DNA from: an uncultured Blautia sp.
GTDB taxonomy: Bacteria; Bacillota; Clostridia; Lachnospirales; Lachnospiraceae
Length of the DNA stretch: 23,162 bases
Assembly (NCBI GenBank): GCA_945872375.1
Contig: CAMBYR010000007.1
Location: 1-23,162 of the forward strand
Direction of reading: 5' to 3'
Shown here piece by piece: positions 7,106 to 15,228 of the stretch. The first letter of the stretch is position 1; each line of letters starts with the position of its first letter. Below the pieces are notes generated by a model. The model had not been told where the DNA came from and searched no databases. It saw nothing but the letters and a program-made list of their open reading frames with translations. Both the position numbers and the translations under genes were made by a program.

Positions 7106-8584
7106 TTATTTTGCTTCACATACAGTTGATACACCATCCACGGTTACCTTCGTAACCTCCATGCCTTTCAGCTTTCCAAATTTCTCGATGATGGAGCCTA
7201 CATGCCCAATTGTCAGAGATGCATGGTGGGACGGGCCTGCCGTAGACCAGTTGCGTACAAATTTACATACATCTTTTCCAAAATAAGCACGGGTACTTGT
7301 ATTTCCATTCTGCGGTGTCCAGCCATCCTGGCTCTCCCCTTCTGCATATACAAGTTTATATTTGCCATTTTCTCCCTGCGTAACTGCAACCAGCGTGATC
7401 GGGCCATGTTTGATGGAAAATTCTACAGATACTTCTTTTCCTCTCTTTCCATGACGGATACCAAGTCCTCTGATTCGTGGTTTTCTGTCACTGATACGAA
7501 TATCATGAGGTCCGTCATGACCCACCATCAGGATATCAAGATTGTAATCAAGACTGTTGAATTCAGCGAATGAACCTCCTCCGCCAATCGCGCTTGTCAG
7601 GTACATTGCAATCGCAGTCTTCATATCTGCTTCTCCGGCCATTGCAATACCGCTTGTTGTCATAAGCGAATTTCCAATGCACATGTTGGATGCCGTTCTT
7701 TCGTAGATACTGTCGTTTTCTCCAAGATAATAATAGGCAAATGCAGAAAAATTATTGTTGTGAACGATTTTATCAATTCCAACAGAAACCTTTGCCGCCC
7801 ATTCAATATCCGAATTATCCGTATCCCTGGTAACTGCATCATAGCTTTTTCCCATGCGTTCAAAGCTCTCGTTGATCTGCCTGATCTTCGCCTGCAGATC
7901 CTCTTCCGAGCAGTTCTCGATATAATTTACCAGCTCACACATCTCTACGAATCTGACATGAGGTCCAAATTCACGGGTAACTGCGGTCGGGTCGAAATTC
8001 ATGTCATACATGCCTTCATAGCTATGCCCCATGTATCCAAAAATGGTTCCTTTAAATGCATGAATGGCATTGGCAGCTTTGCACCACTCCTCAATTTCCG
8101 TATTCATGTAATCATCGAAATCCAGAGGGCCGAAAATCATTCCTGCCGGTTTTGCACCGCACCGTTCAAATGCATTCCAGGCTTCCGCAAGTGGTGTCAG
8201 GCCGCCGCTGGCAATTGTTTCAAAGATATCGATCGTCATTTTTCCGGAATAATCCAGATTGGTCTGTGCTCCTACGATAAGAAAAGGACATCCTGCTGCA
8301 AGCACTCCTTGCGCATACCTTCCGGAAGCTACATAGGAAGTCTGCCATACAAACAGAAGATCAATATCATTTCTCCTGAATTCAAGACCTGCCTGATAAG
8401 AATCCTCAACCGTGTCTACAAATACAGCATCAACAACCTCCACACCTGTTTCCTTTACACGATCGACAAACTTCATCGCCTGGTTCATAAGACGCTCTTT
8501 CAGCCCTTTAAATTGCGGCCAGTACTCCTTATGTCCGCAAATCATTACGCCTACTTTCGCTTTCTCGCTGATACTTGTCTTCAT
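7106..8584 (-). CDS. L-arabinose/L-fucose isomerase family protein
   Basis: A 492-residue cytosolic isomerase-like protein; members interconvert aldoses and ketoses using Mn2+. It shares AraA-type landmarks: GYMGHSYEGMYDM (183-195), SGIAMAGEADMKTA (311-324), GGGGSFAEF (334-342), VGHDGPHD and AGPSHHAS. By alignment to AraA the four metal/catalytic residues are present as Glu318, Glu341, His356 and His454. Apart from these blocks it is far from E. coli AraA, and no L-fucose isomerase signature is obvious, so it is probably a distinct subfamily. AAAGGAC lies 7 nt upstream of the ATG. It sits directly after dctP and shares an operon with a rhamnose-mutarotase-like protein. Substrate could be a pentose, 6-deoxyhexose or uronic acid. 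Confidence 0.85.
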   Translation of the reverse strand: MKTSISEKAKVGVMICGHKEYWPQFKGLKERLMNQAMKFVDRVKETGVEVVDAVFVDTVEDSYQAGLEFRRNDIDLLFVWQTSYVASGRYAQGVLAAGCPFLIVGAQTNLDYSGKMTIDIFETIASGGLTPLAEAWNAFERCGAKPAGMIFGPLDFDDYMNTEIEEWCKAANAIHAFKGTIFGYMGHSYEGMYDMNFDPTAVTREFGPHVRFVEMCELVNYIENCSEEDLQAKIRQINESFERMGKSYDAVTRDTDNSDIEWAAKVSVGIDKIVHNNNFSAFAYYYLGENDSIYERTASNMCIGNSLMTTSGIAMAGEADMKTAIAMYLTSAIGGGGSFAEFNSLDYNLDILMVGHDGPHDIRISDRKPRIRGLGIRHGKRGKEVSVEFSIKHGPITLVAVTQGENGKYKLVYAEGESQDGWTPQNGNTSTRAYFGKDVCKFVRNWSTAGPSHHASLTIGHVGSIIEKFGKLKGMEVTKVTVDGVSTVCEAK

Positions 8585-8611
8585 ATATAAAGTCCTTTCT
8601 GCTGTGATTTT

Positions 8612-9622
8612 TTATTTTGCAAGCGCAAGTATTTCATCCACTTTTTCTGCACCGCCGTCAATCTCAGCCGTCACTTCATCCCAATATCCCTTTACGAGCT
8701 CTGTTACTTTTGCCTGGTCTTCCTCGCCGAATTCACTGAATTCACAGCCTTTTTCTTCCATCTGTGCCCGGTAGGAGTCTTCGTTTGCAATACATTCTTC
8801 CCACTCCTGGCTCCGAAGTTCTTCAAAGGCATCTGTCATAATTGTCTGATATTCTTCCGGAAGGCCATTCCAGAAATCCTGATTTACAATGACTGTATTG
8901 ACAGCCTGCATGTGGTTGCTGAGAAGAACATACTGTCCAAGCTCATAGAAGCCGGAATTGTAAAGACTCATAAGCGCAGTTTCAACCGCATCAATCACGC
9001 CCGTCTGCATACTTGTGTAGCATTCTGACCAGGAAAGTGTTGTATACTTAAATCCAAGTGATTCAAAGGATTTAATATATGCATCCACCTGAGGTACGCG
9101 GATCAGATAGTCCTTGCAATCTTCCAGAGATGCCAGCTTATCAACGCTCAATATTTCACGGAATCCGCAGAAATAAGGTGTCAGCATTTTCATATTGGTC
9201 TGTGATGAAACACAATCCTGCAGCCATGTCCAGGTATCTCCCTCATAAACTGCTTTCAGATGATCATAGTTTTTCATAAGGAACGGAAGCCCTGCAATTT
9301 TGATTTCCGGCACATTTATTTCCAGCTGAGACATATCTGTAACTGTCATGTCATAGGCACCAATATTAACTCCGTCCATTAATTCTGCATATGATCCCAG
9401 TGCTCCTCCATTTGTATAATCAAAGGTTACTTTTCCATCTGTACGCTCCGTTACCAGATCCATCCATTTTTCAAAATAAAGTGTTTCGATGTTTGCTGCA
9501 GGCCCTGCTGTCGGTGCAACAATTTTGATTTCAGGCAATTCTTCTGCAGATACCATAGCTGCGCCGGTAAAAACAGTTACTCCCGTGAGCAATAAAGCAA
9601 GATACTTTTTCATTTTTTTCAT
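8612..9622 (-). CDS. dctP: TRAP transporter solute-binding protein (DctP family)
   Basis: A 336-residue extracytoplasmic binding protein of a tripartite ATP-independent periplasmic-type transporter. I start it at the ATG at 9622 (MKKMKKYLALLL), 7 nt after AAGGA; an upstream in-frame start at 9688 would add 22 residues ahead of the signal peptide. Residues 1-26 form a signal peptide ending MVSA-EE with no lipobox cysteine. The mature part has the DctP pattern, including LIRVPQVDAYIKSFESLG. Arg175 there matches the conserved arginine that usually binds a substrate carboxylate, pointing to an organic or sugar acid ligand. It follows dctM after 66 bp containing a small hairpin. Confidence 0.93.
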   Translation of the reverse strand: MKKMKKYLALLLTGVTVFTGAAMVSAEELPEIKIVAPTAGPAANIETLYFEKWMDLVTERTDGKVTFDYTNGGALGSYAELMDGVNIGAYDMTVTDMSQLEINVPEIKIAGLPFLMKNYDHLKAVYEGDTWTWLQDCVSSQTNMKMLTPYFCGFREILSVDKLASLEDCKDYLIRVPQVDAYIKSFESLGFKYTTLSWSECYTSMQTGVIDAVETALMSLYNSGFYELGQYVLLSNHMQAVNTVIVNQDFWNGLPEEYQTIMTDAFEELRSQEWEECIANEDSYRAQMEEKGCEFSEFGEEDQAKVTELVKGYWDEVTAEIDGGAEKVDEILALAK

Positions 9623-9656
9623 AGTGATTCCTTCTTTCTTTAATTTTTTTATTTGT

Positions 9657-9675
9657 ATTTCACACACTGTGAAAT
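9657..9675 (-). repeat. Small hairpin between dctM and dctP
   Basis: Perfect 8-bp arms ATTTCACA (9657-9664) and TGTGAAAT (9668-9675) with a 3-nt loop. On the mRNA strand it is followed by A-rich sequence, not a U-tract, so it is not an intrinsic terminator. It may mark an mRNA processing or stability site that lets the binding protein be made in excess over the membrane subunits. Confidence 0.4.
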
Positions 9676-9688
9676 TACATTTCATCAC

Positions 9689-10963
9689 CTAATAAAACAT
9701 ATTCGGAATAAAGGTTACCAGCTGCGGGAAGAAAATTACCAAAAAGATAACCGCAACATAAACTCCCAGGAAAAGCAAAATCGGCTTTGCAATTTTCGTA
9801 ACCGGAGTTTTACTGATTGCCGACATTACAAACAACTGACTTCCAACCGGCGGAGACATTCCTCCTGTTGTCAGTGATAAGATGAAAGCAATCGAAAAGT
9901 GAATCGGATCAATTCCCATTCCGGTGGCAATCGGAAGCAGAATCGGCGTCAGAAGCAGCATCACTGCTGTACCTTCCACAAAGCACCCGGAAATCACACA
10001 GATCAGCATGACAAACAGTAAAAAGCCTATCTTTGAGGAAATATTACTTCCCACAAAATTCGCAATCGTCGTAATAACACCCTCACGGGCCAGCAGATAG
10101 CTGAACGCCGAAGAAATGCAGATCAGAGAGATGGGTGCTACTGTTGATCTGGATGCGTTTTTGATACATTCCATCAGTGCGGACAGGGATAATTTTCTGG
10201 TTACAAATCCGTAAATAATACCGTAAACAACAGCAAGAACACCGGATTCCGTTACTGTTACAACACCTGTCAGAATGCCTCCGATAATAATCATCGGCAT
10301 CAGCAGCGCCCAGATTGCTTTTGTAAAGGTTTTCCAGATATTCAGGAATCCTTTAAACGGGACTCTTGGAACATGATGTCTTTTAGCATATATGTAGCAG
10401 ACCACCATATAGCCAAGTCCCATCAATATTCCGGGAATAACGCCGCCCATAAACAATTTTCCGATATTTAAGCCTGCCGCATTTGCATATACGATCATAC
10501 AAATACTGGGCGGAATAATAGGGCCAATACTTCCCGCAGAAACAATAATTGCATTTGCAATCCCCTCGTCATATCCACTTTCACGCAATGGCTTATACAG
10601 GAGTACTGCCAGTGCGGACGTATCCGCATTCGAGGATCCGGAAATACCGGCAAGCATCATTCCCGCAAGTTCCGTTGTCTGGGCAATACCGCCCCGTATC
10701 CATCCAACCACAGAGTTTGCAAAATCCACAAGGCTTTTGGTAATATTGGTTTTATCCATAATCTCCCCGGCCAGCATAAACAGGGGAATCGCAAGCATGG
10801 AAAAGCTGTCCAACTGAGTAAAAACCTTCTGGCTGAACATCATCATAGGTGTGGCGCCTGAAAAAATAAACCATAGTCCACATGGAACACCGAGGCTTAC
10901 TACAATCGGCACCCCCAAAAGGAGGAGTGCAATGAAAACAACAAGGCAAATCCAGAACCACAT
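9689..10963 (-). CDS. dctM: TRAP transporter large permease subunit (DctM family)
   Basis: A 424-residue very hydrophobic membrane protein forming the ion-coupled translocation channel. The family-typical 11-12 membrane segments are visible, starting WFWICLVVFIALLLLGVPIV. DctM blocks include MLAIPLFMLAGEIM, the GSIGPIIPPSICMIVYA segment, GGILTGVVTVTESGVLAVVYG and CFVEGTAVMLLLTPILLPIA. The start has AGGAGG 8 nt upstream, partly overlapping the dctQ stop region, and the gap to dctQ is 12 bp, so the two membrane subunits are tightly coupled. Length is normal for a free-standing, unfused DctM. Confidence 0.96.
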   Translation of the reverse strand: MWFWICLVVFIALLLLGVPIVVSLGVPCGLWFIFSGATPMMMFSQKVFTQLDSFSMLAIPLFMLAGEIMDKTNITKSLVDFANSVVGWIRGGIAQTTELAGMMLAGISGSSNADTSALAVLLYKPLRESGYDEGIANAIIVSAGSIGPIIPPSICMIVYANAAGLNIGKLFMGGVIPGILMGLGYMVVCYIYAKRHHVPRVPFKGFLNIWKTFTKAIWALLMPMIIIGGILTGVVTVTESGVLAVVYGIIYGFVTRKLSLSALMECIKNASRSTVAPISLICISSAFSYLLAREGVITTIANFVGSNISSKIGFLLFVMLICVISGCFVEGTAVMLLLTPILLPIATGMGIDPIHFSIAFILSLTTGGMSPPVGSQLFVMSAISKTPVTKIAKPILLFLGVYVAVIFLVIFFPQLVTFIPNMFY

Positions 10964-10975
10964 ATCTTTTTCCTC

Positions 10976-11470
10976 CTATTCTTCCGACTTTTCATCCTTC
11001 TCATGGAAAGTCCTGATCCCTTTCAGAATATCTTTCACACAAACCAGGATAAGAAGAAATCCACATACCGTTTCCGAGCAATACAACATCCAGAATTTCA
11101 AAGCACCAAACCCGGGAACACTTCCTCCGCCGCATTTCTGTACATATTGAATCGAACAGACAAAAATCGTAATTCCAAGAAAAGCACTGCAGATATCAAA
11201 AAAGATCTCAAACAATTTTCTTGTTGTTCCTTTGGTTTTGCTGAATATCAGGTCAAATGCAACGGTTCCTTTACGGTGAAACATAACCGGAATTCCCAGC
11301 ATAACGATCCAGACAAGTCCAAATCTGCACGCCTGATCCGACCAGCTTAACGGTGATCGAAAGATGTATCGAAAAATAACCTGTGCCACGATCACCAGAA
11401 CCTCCAGGGAAAGAAGTGCTATAATCAAAATCTCTATCAAATTCATTAATTTATTCACGGCTTTTTCCAT
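10976..11470 (-). CDS. dctQ: TRAP transporter small permease subunit (DctQ family)
   Basis: A 164-residue membrane protein with four hydrophobic segments (about residues 11-36, 50-65, 90-110 and 130-147). The family-typical FRYIFRSPLSWSDQACRF segment (residues 33-50) is followed by a GLVWIVMLGIPVMFHRKG segment. DctQ pairs with DctM and is essential for uptake. GGAGG lies 7 nt before the ATG. It starts 19 bp after the mutarotase stop and is followed immediately by dctM, the usual Q-M order, with dctP last. Confidence 0.93.
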   Translation of the reverse strand: MEKAVNKLMNLIEILIIALLSLEVLVIVAQVIFRYIFRSPLSWSDQACRFGLVWIVMLGIPVMFHRKGTVAFDLIFSKTKGTTRKLFEIFFDICSAFLGITIFVCSIQYVQKCGGGSVPGFGALKFWMLYCSETVCGFLLILVCVKDILKGIRTFHEKDEKSEE

Positions 11471-11489
11471 CTAAAATCCTCCTTTCCTT

Positions 11490-11810
11490 TTACGGATGAA
11501 GAAACACCTGATGTATCGGATATGGTTTTCCTGTATCAGGGTCATTTTTTCGGACCAGAATATCTTTCATGTATTCATCCCACCGGGACTTTACTTCAGA
11601 AGCCTGCTGGCAGGCCAGAGCGTATTCCACTCCTTTCTCGCATTCCATGTATCCAATCACCTCATTCTCTACCAGCCAGATGCTGTAATTATGAATTCCA
11701 CATTCATGAAACAGCTCCGTCATTTCCGGCCAAAACCCTTCATTATGCCTCCGGATGTATTCCTTCTCCATCCCTTCTTTGATATAATTTCTCCAAACAT
11801 ACCTTTCCAT
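11490..11810 (-). CDS. rhaM: L-rhamnose mutarotase family protein
   Basis: A 106-residue single-domain protein that interconverts alpha and beta anomers of a sugar, by homology to RhaM/YiiL. The active-site residues of the E. coli enzyme are matched at the same numbering: Tyr18 and His22 in EYIRRHNEGFWPEM, and Trp77 (E. coli Trp76) in SRWDEYM; GIHNYSIWL is also characteristic. I start at the ATG at 11810 because GAGGTG lies 7 nt upstream; an ATG six codons earlier has no ribosome binding site. It is the first gene of the TRAP/isomerase operon. No other rhamnose-pathway gene (kinase, rhamnulose-phosphate aldolase) is present, so the sugar may not be rhamnose. Confidence 0.9.
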   Translation of the reverse strand: MERYVWRNYIKEGMEKEYIRRHNEGFWPEMTELFHECGIHNYSIWLVENEVIGYMECEKGVEYALACQQASEVKSRWDEYMKDILVRKNDPDTGKPYPIHQVFLHP

Positions 11811-11869
11811 CCTTTTACACCTCGTCATATTGCATAATAATTGTTTGGTTTTTTTGTTTTTATATATGA

Positions 11870-11899
11870 ATTATATACAGTTCTTGATAATAATGTCAA
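11870..11899 (-). promoter_or_regulatory. Promoter of the rhaM-TRAP-isomerase-aldolase operon
   Basis: TTGACA (complement of 11894-11899), an 18-bp spacer and TATAAT (complement of 11870-11875). The predicted start is near 11863, giving a leader of about 53 nt to the mutarotase ATG. An imperfect palindrome TTGA-N8-TCAA (11884-11899) overlaps the -35 and could be a repressor site. Confidence 0.85.
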
Positions 11900-11978
11900 A
11901 ATTAGTAGTTTTTTCGTCTGTTTTAATTTTATTTTATTATTTTTGATAAAAAAACCACTTCTTCTCCGCATAAAAATA

Positions 11979-12035
11979 ATCAAAATAAATCAGCAGGACA
12001 CCTTATGATCATCCATCATAAAATGTCCTGCTGAT
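11979..12035 (-). terminator. Terminator after the GntR-family regulator
   Basis: A long two-tier hairpin: outer 12-bp arms ATCAGCAGGACA (11989-12000) and TGTCCTGCTGAT (12024-12035), inner 7-bp arms TTATGAT (12003-12009) and ATCATAA (12015-12021), separated by a 2x2 mismatch. On the minus strand it is followed by T-rich sequence (ATTTATTTTGATTATTTTT). It separates the regulator, and possibly the whole upstream operon, from the rhaM promoter. The rest of 11811-12096 holds the rhaM promoter and A/T-rich sequence with no gene. Confidence 0.82.
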
Positions 12036-12096
12036 GCATAACAAAAAATATTTACTATAAAAGTCCCGGACAGCAGCCATGTGATGTAGCATCCTT

Positions 12097-12870
12097 TCAA
12101 TCCCGATAACCGCTCAGGCACTGTCGGTTTCTTCGCAAAAAACATTGTGTTTTGCATGACTGAACATGGTCTTCTGACGCTTTCCTGGCAATCTCCGGAA
12201 TTCCTGTCGCAATCCCGCTTACAATAGTCAGATGCTGTCCTGCCATGATTTTCTTTCCGTATACGCCCTTGTCGATCTTCCAGTAATTTAAAGAACGGCG
12301 TAACGTATATTCAAAATTTTTCTTATTCTTCATGTACTCCTTATACAACATCGCATTATCTGAATAACGAACCAGCATCTCATGAAACCGCATATCGCAT
12401 TCCAGTCGCGCATTAAAGTTATCATAGGAGTCATCCCCATCCGCATAGTCCAGCCATAACCGTTTATGCTCTTCTGCCAGTTCCTGCAAATGATCCAGAT
12501 TCACAAGAATCAGTCTCTGCGCACATAAAAAAGCTGCAAATCCCTCATAACATTTTCTCGTATCATAAATATCCGTCAGCTCTTTCTCATTTACGTCAAA
12601 CACATAGTATCCTGCGTTCTTTCCTGTACGATACTCAATTCTGCCCTCCTCCATTAATTTCAGAGAAGCGTTTTTTACCGGTGTAATGCTGACATCCAGC
12701 TGCTTTGCGATCTCATTAATATTCAGTTTTTCTCCCGGCTGAATTTTCAGCTCGTTAATTGCCTCTTTGATGCAATCATAAACAACCTCATTCAGTTTAA
12801 TAAACGGATTGACTTTCTGATGCTCTAAAATTGTTTCTTTTTTAAATACTTTTTCGTAATAGTTTTTCAT
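12097..12870 (-). CDS. GntR-family transcriptional regulator with FCD ligand domain
   Basis: A 257-residue regulator of the FadR/FCD subfamily. A winged helix near the N-terminus (PGEKLNINEIAKQLDVSITPVKNASLKLMEEG) is followed by an all-helical effector domain. The usual metal-binding Asp and three His of FCD are present in ECDMRFHEML, GQHLTIV and EDHVQSC. The open frame extends up to a TTG at 12978, but a near-consensus promoter lies inside that extension with a start near 12924, so the ATG at 12870 (MKNYYEKVF, preceded by GAAGAAAG) is preferred. FCD regulators often sense sugar acids or organic acids. Its position just upstream of the rhaM/TRAP operon makes it the likely local regulator. Confidence 0.88.
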   Translation of the reverse strand: MKNYYEKVFKKETILEHQKVNPFIKLNEVVYDCIKEAINELKIQPGEKLNINEIAKQLDVSITPVKNASLKLMEEGRIEYRTGKNAGYYVFDVNEKELTDIYDTRKCYEGFAAFLCAQRLILVNLDHLQELAEEHKRLWLDYADGDDSYDNFNARLECDMRFHEMLVRYSDNAMLYKEYMKNKKNFEYTLRRSLNYWKIDKGVYGKKIMAGQHLTIVSGIATGIPEIARKASEDHVQSCKTQCFLRRNRQCLSGYRD

Positions 12871-12930
12871 ATCTTTCTTCAATGATCCGGTATGCCGAAA
12901 CTTGCTTGTCATTTGTTTACAGATAATTTT

Positions 12931-12960
12931 ATTATAATACGAAGGCAATTTTCTGGCAAT
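12931..12960 (-). promoter_or_regulatory. Promoter of the GntR regulator with overlapping GGCAAT direct repeats
   Basis: TTGCCA (complement of 12954-12959), a 17-bp spacer and TATAAT (complement of 12931-12936). On the plus strand GGCAAT occurs twice (12944-12949, 12955-12960), 11 bp apart, one helical turn, across the -35 region. The repeats could be an autoregulatory site. Confidence 0.7.
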
Positions 12961-12988
12961 GAAAAAAGAATTAATCAAAAAACATCCC

Positions 12989-14281
12989 CTATTTTACCGT
13001 TTCTTCCTGTTCGATCATCAGATTTAAAATGGTCACATCGGTGGACTTCATACCGACTCTTCCCACATATCCCATATCCCGGATCGTATCTTCCACATTA
13101 TCGCGTACAAGCCCCTCTCCGGGAAGGAAGCTGTGGTCATCCTTTTCCAGAGTATATCCCAGAATTGCCGCTTCCACTGCGGAAGCGATCTTGGCTGCGC
13201 AGGAGGATTTTGCACCGTCACAGACGATTCCGCCTGTATTTGCCAGTGTATTGGTGATCGTTTTGGATACCGCTTCATAATCTCCGCCGTTCAGCCAGGC
13301 AATGGCAGCACCTGCACCACACGCCGCACTGACTGCACCGCAATATGCCGACAGACTTCCGATATATTTTTTCTGGTGAATCGCCACAAGATTGCTGACC
13401 ACGAGAGCACGATACATCTGTTCTTCCGAAGCGTGCAGCTCCCTGGCATATTCTACAACCGGCAAAGAACAGGTAATTCCCTGATTCCCGCTTCCGGAAT
13501 TAATGACAACCGGCATGGAACAGCCGTTCATTCTGGCATCTGAGCCTGCTGCCGCCCGCGCCTTTGCCCGGACACTTATCCCATCCCCATAGGCACGAAG
13601 CAGCGTCCTTCCCACTTCAGCGCCATAATGATGCCTGAGGCCTTCATCGGAAATCGCCATATTCATCTCCACCTGGCGGCCAATGATATCCCGGATATCA
13701 TCTATTTTTACTTCTTCAGCAAATTTCAGGATATCCGCCACATTCAAAAGATCGCGTTTATCCTGTTCCTGATGAACATCTTTTTCTGCACTGTCTTCCT
13801 TCTTAAAAAGAATTTTTCCATCCTTCTGAATCAGAACAATATTGGTATGTGTCTCTTCAATGGTCACAGAGGCACGATGTGTCTTTCCGACACACTCCAC
13901 CCGAATATAAAGATTTGCAACACCTTCCTGAAGAAAGCAGGTACAGAAATTCTCCTGAAGAAGCCGGCGGGTCTTCTCACAGGCTTCCTGATCCACTCCT
14001 TCCAGAACTTCCAGTTCCTTCTCTGCCTGTCCACCCACTGCCCCCAGTACGGCAGCGGCTTCTATTCCACGCATTCCTCCCGAATTCGGTACCGTTACAC
14101 TTTTTACGTTTTTGATAATATTTCCGCTGCAGAAAATATCCATATGCTCCGGGAATTCGCCAAGAACCTCCCTTGCTTTTGCGGATGCAAAGGCAATTGC
14201 AATCGGTTCCGTACAGCCAAGTGCCGGAACAAGTTCTTCACTCAGTATTCCAAGATAGCTTTGATATGTTGTCCTGTCCAT
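12989..14281 (-). CDS. L-cysteine desulfidase / UPF0597 (CyuA/YhaM) family Fe-S lyase
   Basis: A 430-residue protein of the serine-dehydratase-alpha-like UPF0597 family. Characterised members are [4Fe-4S] L-cysteine desulfidases that turn cysteine into pyruvate, ammonia and sulfide without PLP. Seen: the signature GCTEP with Cys23, and three further cysteines Cys314, Cys354 and Cys361 (in GGIVCDGAKSSCAAK) with the spacing of the family's cluster ligands; NSGSGNQG is also present. GGAGG precedes the ATG. It is the last enzyme gene of the ABC-transporter operon, 29 bp after the aldo/keto reductase. Some relatives may act on serine or other beta-substituted amino acids, so the exact substrate is open. 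Confidence 0.88.
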   Translation of the reverse strand: MDRTTYQSYLGILSEELVPALGCTEPIAIAFASAKAREVLGEFPEHMDIFCSGNIIKNVKSVTVPNSGGMRGIEAAAVLGAVGGQAEKELEVLEGVDQEACEKTRRLLQENFCTCFLQEGVANLYIRVECVGKTHRASVTIEETHTNIVLIQKDGKILFKKEDSAEKDVHQEQDKRDLLNVADILKFAEEVKIDDIRDIIGRQVEMNMAISDEGLRHHYGAEVGRTLLRAYGDGISVRAKARAAAGSDARMNGCSMPVVINSGSGNQGITCSLPVVEYARELHASEEQMYRALVVSNLVAIHQKKYIGSLSAYCGAVSAACGAGAAIAWLNGGDYEAVSKTITNTLANTGGIVCDGAKSSCAAKIASAVEAAILGYTLEKDDHSFLPGEGLVRDNVEDTIRDMGYVGRVGMKSTDVTILNLMIEQEETVK

Positions 14282-14310
14282 CCTATTCCTCCATTGATTT
14301 CAGGTTTTCT

Positions 14311-15228
14311 TTACGGAAGCTGTTTTCCTGCTGCCAGATAAAGCTCATACCACTCTTCTCTTGTCAGCTCCACCGCATCGGCTTTTGCCGTTTCCTGAAT
14401 TCTTTTTCGGTTTGTGCTTCCAACAATTGCTTGAATTCCTGCCGGATGTCTGAGGATCCATGCAATTGCGACGGCATTCTGTGTTACCTGATATTTTTCG
14501 GCCAGACGATCCAGAACGGCATTTAATTCCGGGAATTTCGGACTTCCGATGAACGTTCCTTCGAACATTCCGTACTGGAAAGGAGACCACGCCTGAAGCG
14601 TAAGCTTTTTCAGTCTGCTGTACTCGATCAGGCTTCCGTCACGGTTACAGCCGGCGTCATTATGAATATTCACATTCAGTCCCGCATCAATGGTAGGGCA
14701 ATGCGCCACAGAGAACTGCATCTGATCAATACAGATCTTTCCACCGCAATAACTGTTCAAAAGTTCTATCTGCATCGGATTGTGATTGCTCACACCAAAT
14801 GCACGTACTTTCCCGGATGTTTCCAGAATGTCAAATGCCTCTGCCACTTCCTCCGGATTCATCAGCGCATCCGGACGATGCAGAAGAAGGATATCAATAT
14901 AATCCGTTTTCAGACGCTTCAGGCTTCCGTCTACCGACTGAAGAATGTAATCCTTTGAAAAATCATAGCAGACACCCGGGCGAATGGCGCACTTTGTCTG
15001 AATCACCATCTGTTCACGAAGCTCCGGCGTCAGCACGTTTCCGAACACCTCTTCCGCTTCGCCGCCTGCATAAATATCTGCATGATCAAAGAAATTGATT
15101 CCTGCCTCCATCGTACCGTCAATAAGCGCTCTCACCTCTTTTTCATTGCCAAGTCCTGTAATTCTCATACATCCAAGTCCGATACGAGATACATCTGTCA
15201 CTTTGTCACTGATCTGAAATTTTTTCAT
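14311..15228 (-). CDS. Aldo/keto reductase (YdhF-like)
   Basis: A 305-residue NAD(P)H-dependent oxidoreductase with the AKR TIM barrel. The catalytic tetrad is visible: Asp48 and Tyr53 in FFDHADIY, Lys79 in VIQTKCA, and His117 in LLLHRPD. Also seen are ISRIGLGC-like N-terminal and AFGVSNHNP and AIVGSTNRKRI cofactor-binding blocks. I start at MKKFQISDKV (15228), which has AGGAG 8 nt upstream; the longer frame to 15300 lies inside the peptidase gene and adds a non-homologous, basic leader. It overlaps the end of the M20 gene by 23 bp, implying translational coupling. The substrate is unknown; YdhF-type enzymes reduce aldehydes or ketones broadly. Confidence 0.93.
   Translation of the reverse strand: MKKFQISDKVTDVSRIGLGCMRITGLGNEKEVRALIDGTMEAGINFFDHADIYAGGEAEEVFGNVLTPELREQMVIQTKCAIRPGVCYDFSKDYILQSVDGSLKRLKTDYIDILLLHRPDALMNPEEVAEAFDILETSGKVRAFGVSNHNPMQIELLNSYCGGKICIDQMQFSVAHCPTIDAGLNVNIHNDAGCNRDGSLIEYSRLKKLTLQAWSPFQYGMFEGTFIGSPKFPELNAVLDRLAEKYQVTQNAVAIAWILRHPAGIQAIVGSTNRKRIQETAKADAVELTREEWYELYLAAGKQLP

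Noticed and set aside
7760..8590. Plus-strand 276-codon frame opposite the isomerase
   Set aside because: Antisense of an evident isomerase gene; no recognisable domain.
11989..12035. Considered as a riboswitch or regulatory RNA because of the long two-tier hairpin
   Set aside because: It lacks any conserved aptamer sequence and lies between the regulator stop and a T-rich tail, so a terminator explains it.
13628..14341. Plus-strand 237-codon frame opposite the cysteine-desulfidase-like gene
   Set aside because: Shadow frame, Cys/Phe-rich, no ribosome binding site.
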